Assembly: GCF_013394655.1 (NCBI RefSeq)
Contig: NZ_CP053351.1
Coordinates: forward strand, 496,001-560,000
DNA from: Winogradskyella schleiferi
GTDB lineage: Bacteria; Bacteroidota; Bacteroidia; Flavobacteriales; Flavobacteriaceae
Direction of reading: 5' to 3'
Length of the DNA: 64,000 nt
A model generated the notes under the pieces. That model searched no databases and was not told the origin of the DNA. It was given only the letters and a program-made list of their open reading frames with translations. Made by a program: the position numbers and the translations under genes. Below are positions 24,403 through 34,430 of this stretch, piece by piece (the first letter of the stretch is position 1; each line of letters starts with the position of its first letter).

Positions 24403-25305
24403 CTAACCATTTATGGCATTTACAGTAATGGAATTGTCATTCAACATATCCTTCAGCATATTTTCTATACCATTTTTTAAGGTAAATGTAGAGGAAGGAC
24501 ATCCACTACAAGCGCCCTGTAATAAGACTTCTACTTGCTTAGTTGTAGCATCATAGGACTTAAACTCTATATTTCCACCATCACTTTCAACAGCAGGTTT
24601 TATATATTCTTCGAGAATATTAATGATGTTCTTTGAAGTATCATCCAAAGCTTCAAATTTTTGCTCAATCGCTTCTTCCGTTTTGTTGAGTTGTTTTGGT
24701 GCATCATCATTTAATATGGTTTTACCTTCTTCAACATAGGATTTTAAGAATTCCCTAAGCTGAAGGGTGATCTCTTCCCATTCTACAATGTCAAACTTTG
24801 TAATGGAAATGAAATTCTTTTCCATAAACACATTTTTTACAAATGGAAATTGAAAAAGTGCAGTCGCCAATGGAGAAGGTTTAGCTTCTTCAATAGAAGT
24901 AAATTCATACATATTAGGAACGAGTACTTTATTGCATACAAATTTTAAAACACCAGGATTGGGAGTGCTCTCCGCATAAACTGTTACAGCAGCTTTAGGT
25001 TTTATAGCTTCTTCCGTAACTACAATACCATCATTGGACAAATAATCTTCAATCTGCGCTGCCACTTCATTCTGTACGTCTTTCCATTCCACGATATTGT
25101 AGCGTTCAATGGCAATAAAATTTGAAGCGATATATATTTTTTTTACAAATGGTAAATAGAATAATTGTTGCGCAAGGGGCGAGTGTTTGGCGTCGTCTAT
25201 ATTGTTGAATTCAAAACTATTATGATTAGTCAAAAATCGATCAGCTTCGAATTTGATAATAGTTTCGTTCGAAGTTGGAACTATGGAGATTTTGGTATGA
25301 GTCAT
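24403..25305 (-). CDS. NifU/Nfu family iron-sulfur scaffold with duplicated Nfu_N domain
   Basis: A 300-residue protein with two Nfu N-terminal-like domains (about 8-90 and 108-190; the repeated phrase TPNPGVLKFVC and AKPSPLA versus TSNETIIKFEAD and AKHSPLA shows the duplication) and a C-terminal NifU domain with CSGC at 266-269. The CxxC cysteines hold a 4Fe-4S cluster between two subunits for delivery to client proteins. Methionine 11 of the longest frame (25305) was chosen as the start because the preceding residues are not family-like. A divergent gap of about 180 nt separates it from the adhesin gene. Confidence 0.9.
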   Translation of the reverse strand: MTHTKISIVPTSNETIIKFEADRFLTNHNSFEFNNIDDAKHSPLAQQLFYLPFVKKIYIASNFIAIERYNIVEWKDVQNEVAAQIEDYLSNDGIVVTEEAIKPKAAVTVYAESTPNPGVLKFVCNKVLVPNMYEFTSIEEAKPSPLATALFQFPFVKNVFMEKNFISITKFDIVEWEEITLQLREFLKSYVEEGKTILNDDAPKQLNKTEEAIEQKFEALDDTSKNIINILEEYIKPAVESDGGNIEFKSYDATTKQVEVLLQGACSGCPSSTFTLKNGIENMLKDMLNDNSITVNAING

Positions 25306-25488
25306 CTTTTTATTTGCAAAAGTATGAAATCTCAACTTGAAACGTTAATCCTATAGATGATGTTTTACGTCTATTATCTGAATTGAATTGATATAATTTT
25401 ATTAAATTTCGTGCTCAATAAAAGCAATCATAACGACATTTAGATAAAGTTTCTAGATTTAATGATTGTTCATTTGTATCACTAATCT

Positions 25489-28400
25489 ATGAAAAAGTTC
25501 CTATTTATTTTAGCCCTATTCGTTTCATGTCTTGGTTTTTCTCAAGACATATTAATGGAAAATGGCTCGTTTATCCGCTGTGCTCCCGATAAATTTTATG
25601 ATTCAGGTGGACAATTTGGTAATTATTCAGATGATGAAGACTTGGTTACTACTATATGTCCTCAAAATGATGATGAATTCATTTTGGTTGATTTCATTCA
25701 GTTTAATTTACAACCGAATTCGGATATATTAACTATTTATGACGGAGACGATATAACTGCAGATGTTATTGGAACGTATTCAGGAACTTCACCTGGAATG
25801 GTCTCCGCAACAGCCAGTAATACATCTGGATGCTTAACATTTGCTTTTACAAGTAACGGTTTAATAAACATTAATGGTTGGGATGCCAATATAATATGTG
25901 CGGTACAATGTCAGACCATTGTAGCCTCTATAGATAGCACAATTCCTGAAGAAACATTCCCTGGAGTTGTGGAGATTTTACCTGGAGAAACTATTGATTT
26001 CTCGGCTAGTGCCACTTTTTCTATAGATGATACTGATGCTACTTATAATTGGGATTTTGGAAATGGAAGTACAGGAATTGGTGCCAATTCATCTAGCACT
26101 TATAATACTACAGGTACGTATACGGTGACTTTAACGGTTCAAGACAATAATCCTGTTGGCTGTGAGGATATTGAAACGATCTCTGTGATTGTATTAGATC
26201 CTGTAGTAACGGTGAACAGTGCAGCTTATCCTGAATCCTCTCTAAGTCTAGAGGAATTGGTTGAAAATGTTCTGGTATCGGGCGGATGTTCTGGTGTTGA
26301 TAATTTTTCAGTTCAAGTCAATGGTAACCCAAATCAACTTGCTACCAAAAGTTATGGGTATTTCACAAAAGGAGGAGCTGTTGGTTTTCCTTTTGAAGAA
26401 GGTATTATACTAACTACTGGTGTGGCATCAGAAGCAGGTAATTTAATTGACAACGGTTTAGTTTCCAATAACAATGGGCAGGCAGGTGATGATGATTTAG
26501 AAGCTGCTCTGGGGCAGACTGATACTAATGATGCTACATTTGTAAAGTTCAATTTTGTACCGACAGCTAGTGTTATTGAGTTCAGATACTTAATGGCGTC
26601 AGAAGAATATGATGGTAATACAGAATGTAACTTTGCGGATAGTTTCGCATTTTTATTGCGAGAGGTAGGAACGACTGCTTATACTAATTTAGCCGTTCTA
26701 CCTGATGGAACACCTGTGAGTGTCACAAATATTAACAACTCTGGAAACTGTACTGATAATCCTACTTATTTTGAGGGCTATGATATAGGCGATACTAATT
26801 ATGGAGGTAGGACCGTAGTTTTAACAGCTTCCGCTGCTGTTACACCCAATGTTGTTTATGAAATAAAATTAGTAGTTGCGGATGAAGGTGATTCAATTTG
26901 GGATTCAGCTATTTTTCTAGAAGCGGGTAGTTTTGTTCTTGGAGGTGAATTGGGAGATGATATCACAATTGAAGCCGGAACAGCACAATGTGATGGAGAT
27001 TTCGTAACTTTAGATACTGAAGCGCCAACGGCAACACATACATGGTTTTATGCTGCTGATGTCAATGCACCAGATGATAGAGCGGAAATAATAGGAGAAA
27101 CAAGTTCCACACTAGATATTGATCAGCCGGGTTTATACTTTGTTGATGTTGTTTTTGCAGCTGATTGTACCACTTCAGATTCTATTCAAGTACAGTTTAT
27201 ACCTAATCCAGTAGCTAATCCTGCATCAAATATTGAATTTTGTGATGCTGATGATTTTGCTGAGTTTGACCTTTCAAGTAATGATGATGAAATTTTAGGA
27301 AATCAAAATGCTGCGGATTTCGAGATATCGTATCATTTTTCTGACCAGGATGCTATTGATAATTTAAGTCCGTTACCAAGTAATTATACAAACGTGTCTA
27401 ATCCACAAATAATTTGGGCTCGTATTGCTGATACCTCACAAGAATGTTATAGTACAACAAGTTTTAGTATTGCAACATTGGATCAACCGACTATTAATCC
27501 AGTCTCAGATTTAGAATCATGCGATGACGTAAGCAATGATGGGATTGCGGATTTTGATCTCAGCGGTCAGTCGTTAACAATTTTAGGTTCACTTTCTCCA
27601 ACAAATTATACGGTAAGTTACCATCTAACTTATGACGAAGCGAATATGGACGACAATGCCTTACCGTTGTCATATACCAACACCATTAACCCACAGCCGA
27701 TATACGTAAGGATAGAGAACACTAGCGATGCGAGCTGTTACAGTGCATCGCCTGACCCTTTGTTTAATCTGGTAGTGAACTCAAGGGCTATAGCCACCAC
27801 GCCTCCGGATATGCTGGCCTGTGACGCTGCGGGCGACGACGGTATAGAGGAATTTGATCTTAGCGCCCAGGAATCGGCCATTCTGGGGACCCAGGACCCA
27901 TCGGTCTATAACGTAACCTTCCATGGCACTCAGGATGGAGCGGACAATAACATGGACATCCTATCAACGAGCTATAGTAATACGACGTCCCCTGACCAAC
28001 AAACGATCTACGTCAGGGTAGAGGATCCTTCATATCCAGAATGTTACGGTACCACGAGCTTCACCCTCATTGTCAACCCTTTGCCAGCGATAACGTCACC
28101 GACGGCTTTGGAGGTCTGTGACGACGGCACGGCTGACGGTATAGCCGAGATGGACCTTAGCCTAAAGAACGCAGAGGTGACGGGCAACAACCCGAACTAT
28201 TCGATAAGCTATTACGAGACCCTGGCGGACCTACAGTCAGGAGCGGACCCCTTACCGACACTTTATACCAATACGAGCAACGGCCAGGTCGTTATCGTAT
28301 ATGTGGAGGACATCAACACGGGCTGTTCCGCTACCACGACGCTGGAGCTGGTTGTGGAGCAGGCACCAGTGGCATTTACACCGTCACCATTGAGATATTG

Positions 28401-31400
28401 CGACCCAGACAACGACGGCTTTGGGATGTTCGACCTTGCGGGTACGGCGAACGAGATTACGGGAGGAGCCTCTGGGCTCACGGTAACCTACCACGAAACA
28501 CAGACCAATGCGGACAATGGCGTGGACGCCATAGATACCACGGTGAGCTATAACAATATCGTACAAGATGCACAGACCCTATATGTAAGGGTAGAGAGTG
28601 CCACCATAGCAACGGACTGTGCCACTATAGTCGTGCTGGAGTTAATAGTGGAGCCAACACCACAGTTAATGGCGCCAACACCATTGGAGGCCTGTGACGA
28701 TATCTCGGCCGATGGTTTTGCGGTCTTTAACCTTACGGACAAGGCAGACGAGATACTGAACGGCCAGGACCCAACACGGTATATCCTGAGCTATTATGAA
28801 AGCGAGGCGAATGCGGCACTAGCGATGAGCCCAATCGGCAACCCGTTGGCCTATACCAATACGGACGATTTTAACCAAACGATCTGGGTGCGTGTAGAGG
28901 ACAACACTACGGTAGAAGGCTGTTACAAGCTAACAAGCTTGGAGCTGATAGTGAACGCCTTACCGGTTTTGGTAACACCGGCACCATTAGAGCTGTGTGA
29001 CGCGATCACTTTGGACGATGGGCAGGAAGCCTTTACGCTCGAAGACGCCAATGCGGAAATACTAAACGGACAAACAGGAATTACGCTAACGTATTACGAG
29101 ACCCAATCGGACGCGGACAATGCCACTGTTCCAATCGAAAGTCCTTATACCAATACGGGCAACCCCCAGACTGTTTTTGTAAGGGCAGAAAACGATATCA
29201 CGGGCTGTTACAATACGGTAACGCTAACACTGAGGGTCAACCCGATCCCATCACCGGAAGCAAACCCTGATCCCATAGAGGTCTGTGACGAGGACAATGA
29301 CGGTTTTGCGGAGTTCGATCTGGAGATCCGAACAATAGAGGTGACCAATGGGGAGTCCGATGTCGTGATCACCTATCACGAAACCCAGAGCGATGCAGAA
29401 CAAGGGGAGAATGCGATCACGGGACTGTACACTAACATCGTGGCCAATAACCAGATGATCTATGTGCGCTCGGAGAGCACGCTTACCGGATGCTACAACC
29501 TTACCCTTAACACGCTGGAGCTTATTGTGCACCCGGCACCGGAAGTACCGACAAGCATAGAACCTTACACGATCTGTGATAGCGACAATGATGGTTCGGC
29601 GCAGTTCGACCTGAGCACCAAGGACGAAGAAGTGCTCAACGGACAAGAACCGACAACAGTGGAACTGACCTACCATGTAAGTGCAGCGAATGCAGAAACA
29701 GGGGTCAACCCCATCATCAATGTGGGCAACTATACCAACAACGGTAACCCACAAACGATCTATGTACGTTTATACGACCCTATAACGACCTGTTTTGATA
29801 CGGGTATGTTCGAGCTGATCGTAGCCTTGCCGCCAGAAGCGGTACAGCCCACACAATTAAACGAATGTGACGACCTAGGGGAAGTACCGGGAGATGAGAT
29901 CACGGTCTTCGACCTTAGGGTAAAGGATACGGAGATCACAGGGGGCAATGCCAGCTGGTCAGTAGCTTATTATGAGACCAGTGCAGATGCGCAGGCACAG
30001 GAAAATGCCATACCGGACCCAACACAGTACACCAATACGGAAATAAATGGATTGGGTGCCAATCCACAAACGCTGTATGTTGTGGTCACCGATACGGATA
30101 CGGGCTGTGTCGATTTTACGACCTTGACGATAAGGGTCTTACCGAACCCAACACCAACGGCCAGCGATTTGTTGCCCAACATAGAACGCTGTGACGAAGA
30201 AAACACGGGAGATGGTACAGAGATGTTTGACCTCACGGAAAACGAAGACCTGATCCGCAACGGTGAGAACGGAGTTACCATAACCTATCACGAGACAGAG
30301 GACGCTGCCAACGCTGGCACGGACGCAATCCCAGACCCAACACAGTACACCAATATAGAAACACCGACGCAGGAGATCTATGTGAGGATGACCAAGGACG
30401 CCACGGGCTGTTATGCCCTTGTGGACTTTACCATCGTGGTGAACCCATTACCGGAAGTGATAGCGGTGACGGACTTCAACCAATGCGAGCTCTTTACCGA
30501 CGGCACCGACACTTTTGACCTTAGCACCAAGGACGCCGAAGTATTGAACGGACAGGACGAGGCCCAGTTTACGGTCAGTTACCATGATAACCTAACGGAT
30601 GCGGAAGAAGGGATGAACGGCCTTGTGAGCCCGTACACCAATACGGCGAACCCGCAACAGATATTCGTGGCCATCACCAACAATGAGACGGGCTGTTCCA
30701 TCAGCACCCAGAGCTTCAACATCGAGGTACAGGAAGCCGCACAGGCCAATCCGGATATGGACCCGATCGTTTTCGAGCTGTGTGACGATGAAATGGAGAC
30801 CGACGGCAACCCGTTGGACGACAGCATCCAGTTCGACCTGACGGAAATGGACACAGAGGTATTGGACGGACAGGACCCATTGAACTACATCGTGACCTAC
30901 TATGCCACCCAAGAAGACGCGGACGACAAGGTGAACCCATTGCCGACACTGTACGAAAACGTGGTCAACCCACAGGTGATCTATGCAAGGGTAGACAACG
31001 ATACGCCAGATGCGGTCACGGACGCGGACACTTCGATCTGTTATGCCCTGGCAGCGCTCACGCTACAGGTGAACCCGCTACCGGAGTTCGACCTGGCGGA
31101 CGGTTACACCCTGTGCGTAAACACGGACGGGAGCGAGGTGCTGGACCCATTGGTCATAGACACAGGCCTATCGGCAACGGACTATGGTTTTGTGTGGAGC
31201 TATGAGGGCGTAGAGATAACTGGCGAGACAGGGCCGAGCATCATGCCCACACAGGGCGGTAACTACCGTGTGGATGTTATCGATGTAAGTACCTCGACTG
31301 AGACCAGTTGTCCTAACTTCGATACGACTGTGGTGATGGAAAGCGAACCGCCGAGCATAACGGTCAACGTGCTGACACAGAACTTTGCGGAGAGCCACGT

Positions 31401-31830
31401 TCTGGAAGTGGTGCCTGGGGACGAGATAGGGGACTATGAATACAGCCTGGACAATGGCCCATGGCAGGACGGGACCCTGTTCACTGACGTGTCACCCGGC
31501 CAGCACCATATCACGGCAAGGGACAGGAACGGCTGTGGGACCACGACCGAACCGGCATTCATAATCGATTACCCGCTGTACTTTACGCCCAACGGAGACG
31601 GCCGAAATGAAACTTGGAACATAGAAAGTATTGGAAATGGTGCGAAAATTTATATATTTGACCGCTACGGGAAGCTGTTGAAGCAGATCAGTCCGAACGG
31701 GACTGGCTGGGACGGAACGTACAACGGTGTTGCCATGCCGACCAGCGGCTATTGGTTTACAGTGGAGTACGACGAGCCTTTGACAGGGGAACGTAAAGAA
31801 TTTAGAGCCCATTTTACCTTGAAACGATAA
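25489..31830 (+). CDS. Giant modular T9SS adhesin (gliding motility-associated C-terminal domain)
   Basis: A 2113-residue secreted protein: signal peptide (1-18), CUB-like domain (about 26-135), PKD domain (about 161-236), choice-of-anchor L domain (about 250-485), then thirteen tandem modules of about 99 residues at roughly 577-1867, and a C-terminal T9SS type B sorting domain (about 2030-2113, YFTPNGDGRNETWNI, ending FTLKR). The modules share a pattern: CDD, DGFA-FDL, EILNGQ, TYYETQ-DAD, YTNT-NPQTIYVRVE, TGCY, VNPLP. This is the layout of SprB-like adhesins and other surface fibres. Base composition changes inside the gene: AT-rich to about 27.7 kb, then GC-rich to about 31.6 kb. It is immediately followed by a SprF-like gene. 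Confidence 0.92.
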   Translation: MKKFLFILALFVSCLGFSQDILMENGSFIRCAPDKFYDSGGQFGNYSDDEDLVTTICPQNDDEFILVDFIQFNLQPNSDILTIYDGDDITADVIGTYSGTSPGMVSATASNTSGCLTFAFTSNGLININGWDANIICAVQCQTIVASIDSTIPEETFPGVVEILPGETIDFSASATFSIDDTDATYNWDFGNGSTGIGANSSSTYNTTGTYTVTLTVQDNNPVGCEDIETISVIVLDPVVTVNSAAYPESSLSLEELVENVLVSGGCSGVDNFSVQVNGNPNQLATKSYGYFTKGGAVGFPFEEGIILTTGVASEAGNLIDNGLVSNNNGQAGDDDLEAALGQTDTNDATFVKFNFVPTASVIEFRYLMASEEYDGNTECNFADSFAFLLREVGTTAYTNLAVLPDGTPVSVTNINNSGNCTDNPTYFEGYDIGDTNYGGRTVVLTASAAVTPNVVYEIKLVVADEGDSIWDSAIFLEAGSFVLGGELGDDITIEAGTAQCDGDFVTLDTEAPTATHTWFYAADVNAPDDRAEIIGETSSTLDIDQPGLYFVDVVFAADCTTSDSIQVQFIPNPVANPASNIEFCDADDFAEFDLSSNDDEILGNQNAADFEISYHFSDQDAIDNLSPLPSNYTNVSNPQIIWARIADTSQECYSTTSFSIATLDQPTINPVSDLESCDDVSNDGIADFDLSGQSLTILGSLSPTNYTVSYHLTYDEANMDDNALPLSYTNTINPQPIYVRIENTSDASCYSASPDPLFNLVVNSRAIATTPPDMLACDAAGDDGIEEFDLSAQESAILGTQDPSVYNVTFHGTQDGADNNMDILSTSYSNTTSPDQQTIYVRVEDPSYPECYGTTSFTLIVNPLPAITSPTALEVCDDGTADGIAEMDLSLKNAEVTGNNPNYSISYYETLADLQSGADPLPTLYTNTSNGQVVIVYVEDINTGCSATTTLELVVEQAPVAFTPSPLRYCDPDNDGFGMFDLAGTANEITGGASGLTVTYHETQTNADNGVDAIDTTVSYNNIVQDAQTLYVRVESATIATDCATIVVLELIVEPTPQLMAPTPLEACDDISADGFAVFNLTDKADEILNGQDPTRYILSYYESEANAALAMSPIGNPLAYTNTDDFNQTIWVRVEDNTTVEGCYKLTSLELIVNALPVLVTPAPLELCDAITLDDGQEAFTLEDANAEILNGQTGITLTYYETQSDADNATVPIESPYTNTGNPQTVFVRAENDITGCYNTVTLTLRVNPIPSPEANPDPIEVCDEDNDGFAEFDLEIRTIEVTNGESDVVITYHETQSDAEQGENAITGLYTNIVANNQMIYVRSESTLTGCYNLTLNTLELIVHPAPEVPTSIEPYTICDSDNDGSAQFDLSTKDEEVLNGQEPTTVELTYHVSAANAETGVNPIINVGNYTNNGNPQTIYVRLYDPITTCFDTGMFELIVALPPEAVQPTQLNECDDLGEVPGDEITVFDLRVKDTEITGGNASWSVAYYETSADAQAQENAIPDPTQYTNTEINGLGANPQTLYVVVTDTDTGCVDFTTLTIRVLPNPTPTASDLLPNIERCDEENTGDGTEMFDLTENEDLIRNGENGVTITYHETEDAANAGTDAIPDPTQYTNIETPTQEIYVRMTKDATGCYALVDFTIVVNPLPEVIAVTDFNQCELFTDGTDTFDLSTKDAEVLNGQDEAQFTVSYHDNLTDAEEGMNGLVSPYTNTANPQQIFVAITNNETGCSISTQSFNIEVQEAAQANPDMDPIVFELCDDEMETDGNPLDDSIQFDLTEMDTEVLDGQDPLNYIVTYYATQEDADDKVNPLPTLYENVVNPQVIYARVDNDTPDAVTDADTSICYALAALTLQVNPLPEFDLADGYTLCVNTDGSEVLDPLVIDTGLSATDYGFVWSYEGVEITGETGPSIMPTQGGNYRVDVIDVSTSTETSCPNFDTTVVMESEPPSITVNVLTQNFAESHVLEVVPGDEIGDYEYSLDNGPWQDGTLFTDVSPGQHHITARDRNGCGTTTEPAFIIDYPLYFTPNGDGRNETWNIESIGNGAKIYIFDRYGKLLKQISPNGTGWDGTYNGVAMPTSGYWFTVEYDEPLTGERKEFRAHFTLKR
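27217..31090 (+). repeat. Thirteen tandem adhesin modules
   Basis: Coding repeats for residues about 577-1867 of the adhesin, roughly 99 residues per module, diverged enough that no long exact DNA repeat is obvious. The first two modules use AT-rich codons like the flanking genes. From about 27.7 kb onward codons ending in G or C dominate. Boundaries are drawn by eye from the recurring CDD and VNPLP motifs. Confidence 0.8.
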
Positions 31831-31836
31831 AGAATT

Positions 31837-32853
31837 ATGAAATTAAAAAAGTATTGGTTAGTAGCATTTCTAGCTTTTTTGGCAAATTTTAGTTTTGCCC
31901 AAGAAGGTATTCCTATTTATTCGGATTATTTAACAGATAATTATTATTTAATCCACCCATCTATGGCAGGTGTTGCGAATTGTGCCAAAATAAGATTAAC
32001 CGCAAGACAACAATGGTTTGGCATTGATGATGCCCCAAGTGTGCAGACTTTGAGCATGAATGGAAGAATAGGTGACTCTCCTGTAGGAATTGGAGGTATT
32101 CTTTTTAATGATGCCAATGGTTACCATTCTACAGTTGGAGGCTATGCAACTTTTGCCTATCATTTAATGTTTTCGAGAAATGAGATAGATTTAAATATGC
32201 TATCTTTTGGTTTAAGTGCTGGATTTCTGCAGTATAAGCTCGATGAAACAAGTTGGTTGGTTCCTGGAGCACCTTTTGACGAAGCTGTATTAGGTATAGA
32301 ACAAAGTGCCACAAATTTTAATATCGATTTTGGATTTTCATATCATTTTATAGATTTTTATGCGCATTTTACTGCTAAGAATATTTTAGACAATTCTGGA
32401 ATAAATTTTAATAGAAACGGAGATTTCGAATTTAAAAATTTGAGAACCTATTTGTTATCTTCGGGCTATACGTTTAATAAATTTGGTAGTGACTGGAGTT
32501 ACGAACCTTCAATAATGTATATGTATAGAGATGCAACTAAAGAATCTTCAATTGATATAAATGCTAAAGTTTACAGAGAAATGGATTTTGGTAAAGTTTG
32601 GGGAGGTTTATCATATAGACGTAGTTTAGATGGTGCGGAATTTCAGGATGGTACAGGCGTAAGTAGTCAAAAATTACAATATATTACACCATTTTTAGGA
32701 ATTGATTATAAGAATTTTGTCTTTGCCTATACGTATTCTTATCAGGCAAATACCGTGAATTTTAACACAGGTGGTTTCCATCAATTAACGCTTGGTTTCA
32801 ACTTTAATTGTAGAAGAGAGAAATATGAATGTAACTGTCCTGCGGTGAATTAA
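31837..32853 (+). CDS. PorP/SprF family type IX secretion outer-membrane protein
   Basis: A 338-residue beta-barrel of the PorP/SprF family: signal peptide (about 1-21, ending FAQ), then YSDYLTDNYYLIHPSMAGVA, the hallmark opening of the family, and repeated strands up to the final LTLGFNFNCRREKYECNCPAV. Members act with T9SS to export or hold the surface protein encoded next door; SprF is needed for SprB. It begins 6 nt after the adhesin stop, which fits that pairing. Codon use is AT-rich here, unlike the middle of the adhesin gene. A strong terminator follows. Confidence 0.9.
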   Translation: MKLKKYWLVAFLAFLANFSFAQEGIPIYSDYLTDNYYLIHPSMAGVANCAKIRLTARQQWFGIDDAPSVQTLSMNGRIGDSPVGIGGILFNDANGYHSTVGGYATFAYHLMFSRNEIDLNMLSFGLSAGFLQYKLDETSWLVPGAPFDEAVLGIEQSATNFNIDFGFSYHFIDFYAHFTAKNILDNSGINFNRNGDFEFKNLRTYLLSSGYTFNKFGSDWSYEPSIMYMYRDATKESSIDINAKVYREMDFGKVWGGLSYRRSLDGAEFQDGTGVSSQKLQYITPFLGIDYKNFVFAYTYSYQANTVNFNTGGFHQLTLGFNFNCRREKYECNCPAVN

Positions 32854-32869
32854 AAGTATATAAAATAAC

Positions 32870-32909
32870 AACAAAAAGAGGCTTAATGAAAATTGAGCCT
32901 CTTTTTGTT
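32870..32909. terminator. Bidirectional terminator after the SprF-like gene
   Basis: AACAAAAAGAGGCT (32870-32883) pairs perfectly with AGCCTCTTTTTGTT (32896-32909), a 14-bp stem with a 12-nt loop and T-runs in both directions. It serves the plus-strand adhesin operon and could also stop the convergent VWA gene at 33024. Confidence 0.85.
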
Positions 32910-33023
32910 CAGTCATATTTAATATTTTGATATAATTCTTTTAGTTTAAACCTATTAGTTGTTTTGGAATTTGAATTTTTTTATTTGGAATTTAATAACT
33001 CGTGGACTTTGTCCCAAGTAAGT

Positions 33024-34193
33024 TTATTCCCACTTGTAATTTTTCTTTTCGGCCTGAGTTCTTAAGGCTTCAAGCATAGCGCTTTCTAAGTTATTTGTGG
33101 AATCATTGTTTTGTTTAGCCACATAATCCCGACGTTTTAGATTTTGTGCTTCAATTTCATCTTGAAGTTTTTCACGAGCTTTACGTTTTCTTTCAACATA
33201 AGATTTTATTTCAGCCTTAGTCTTTCCTTTCAATTCCTTAGGCAATTCGCTTTCCTTTAAATCTTCATAAGAAAAACTAGCTTCTTCTTCAGCATCTACC
33301 AAATCCCAAGAACTATTCTTATACAATCTTGAACTTTTACTGACCGTTCTACTAACGGCATTCGCTTTATTATAACTCATAGCATTGTAATCTTGTTCGG
33401 CTTGCATTTCTATTTTTTTTCTGCCAGCACTGCCGTAGGCTACGTAAGTTTTATTCAATTTTTCATTCAACTCTAAAATTTTATCGTCATAGGGTGACGC
33501 TACATGTACCGTTGCCTCATTATGATTAATCGCCATATAATTCCCATGTGTTAAATCGGCTCCATCTTTCCATTGGGTTGAAACACCTTGATTGTAATCA
33601 CCACAAAAAATAGTGTTGACCGTTACATCTTTTTGATGCGCTAATTTAGAGACATCCTTGTAATTCACAGTGCCTTGTGAATAAGGTTCATTTCCAGCGA
33701 TGAAAATAAGTTTTAAATCGTCTATACTGTTTCCCCATTCTAATTGCTTGAGAGCAGTTTGAATTACTTTTCCGCAGTATTCATTACCACCATTTGTAGT
33801 TAGCGAGAATAAGGATTTTGAAATTTCATCCAAATCATCACTAAAAGCAATCACTTGTTTTACATAACCTTCTTCTGCATTAAGATTATCATTTCCATAT
33901 TCGTAGAGGGCGATTCTAAGGTTAGGACTTTCGTCTTCGCATTTTGCGTAAGAGAGTTCATTTACAATCTTCCAAAGTTGTGCTTTAGCTTGGTCTATTA
34001 AACCATCCATACTATTACTGGTGTCTAGTAATAAGGCGACTTTAATTTCAGGTTTTTCAGCTTTAGATGTGGTTTCAATTACAGTTTCAGCAATCAATTC
34101 GTTTGATATATTCGATTTTTTATTATTCGCATTGCAAGCCAATAAGGTGCTTAAGCCCAATGCGATGACTAAGGGTTTCAATTGTGGTTTCAT
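33024..34193 (-). CDS. VWA domain lipoprotein
   Basis: A 389-residue lipoprotein (MKPQLKPLVIALGLSTLLAC, lipobox Cys20) with a von Willebrand factor A domain. The MIDAS motif is DTSNS (Asp57, Ser59, Ser61), with further family features (LSLTTNGGNEYCGKVI, LKLIFIAGNEPY). The C-terminal third (about 280-389) is charged and helical with many Lys, Arg and Glu, perhaps a coiled coil. The start at 34193 gives the lipoprotein signal; the longer in-frame alternative at 34253 adds a non-conserved basic leader. VWA lipoproteins bind metal-dependent ligands at the cell surface or periplasm. Partners are not evident from neighbours. Confidence 0.85.
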   Translation of the reverse strand: MKPQLKPLVIALGLSTLLACNANNKKSNISNELIAETVIETTSKAEKPEIKVALLLDTSNSMDGLIDQAKAQLWKIVNELSYAKCEDESPNLRIALYEYGNDNLNAEEGYVKQVIAFSDDLDEISKSLFSLTTNGGNEYCGKVIQTALKQLEWGNSIDDLKLIFIAGNEPYSQGTVNYKDVSKLAHQKDVTVNTIFCGDYNQGVSTQWKDGADLTHGNYMAINHNEATVHVASPYDDKILELNEKLNKTYVAYGSAGRKKIEMQAEQDYNAMSYNKANAVSRTVSKSSRLYKNSSWDLVDAEEEASFSYEDLKESELPKELKGKTKAEIKSYVERKRKAREKLQDEIEAQNLKRRDYVAKQNNDSTNNLESAMLEALRTQAEKKNYKWE

Positions 34194-34385
34194 ATTTTCT
34201 AGTTTTTTATTTAATTTATATTTTTTTTTGAAGTAATGTTTGTTGAAAAACACCTCTAATGAGCTATGTTCGGTATCTTCAACAAAAGCTTTCGCTTTTA
34301 TTTCGATAATCCTCTAGGGGACAATTCTACTCAACCACCATAATTTTAATATTGACATCCAATATATTTATCACTTAACGGACTA

Positions 34386-34430
34386 AGTCTTGATTCTTTA
34401 GTCTAAAAGCATAGCGGTCTTGAATCTATT
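34386..34430. repeat. Dispersed 45-nt repeat, copy 1, abutting a stop codon
   Basis: The segment with AAGTCTTGATTCT, CTAAAAGC and AGCGGTCTTGA ends exactly at the stop codon of the minus-strand gene 34431-35456. A second copy at 59945-59990 ends exactly at the rpoD stop in the same register (39 of 50 positions identical over 34381-34430). A weaker copy lies at 35554-35596. Confidence 0.55.

Noticed and set aside
24327..24410. N-terminal extension of the dodecin frame
   Set aside because: It would overlap the NifU-like gene and add 28 residues not seen in dodecins, which begin at MAVLKVVEIL here.
25317..25324. TACTTTTG box on the minus strand upstream of the NifU-like gene
   Set aside because: It matches the -7 consensus but lies only about 11 nt before the start codon and has no TTG element at the right distance, so it is not listed as a promoter.
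27217..31090. Regularly spaced repeats that might suggest a CRISPR array
   Set aside because: The repeats are about 300 nt, degenerate and coding in one continuous frame with a protein module pattern; there are no short identical repeats or unique spacers.
28263..31812. Long antisense reading frames opposite the adhesin modules
   Set aside because: They mirror the GC-rich repeated codons of the sense gene, have no start context or recognisable domain, and lie wholly within a well-supported coding sequence.
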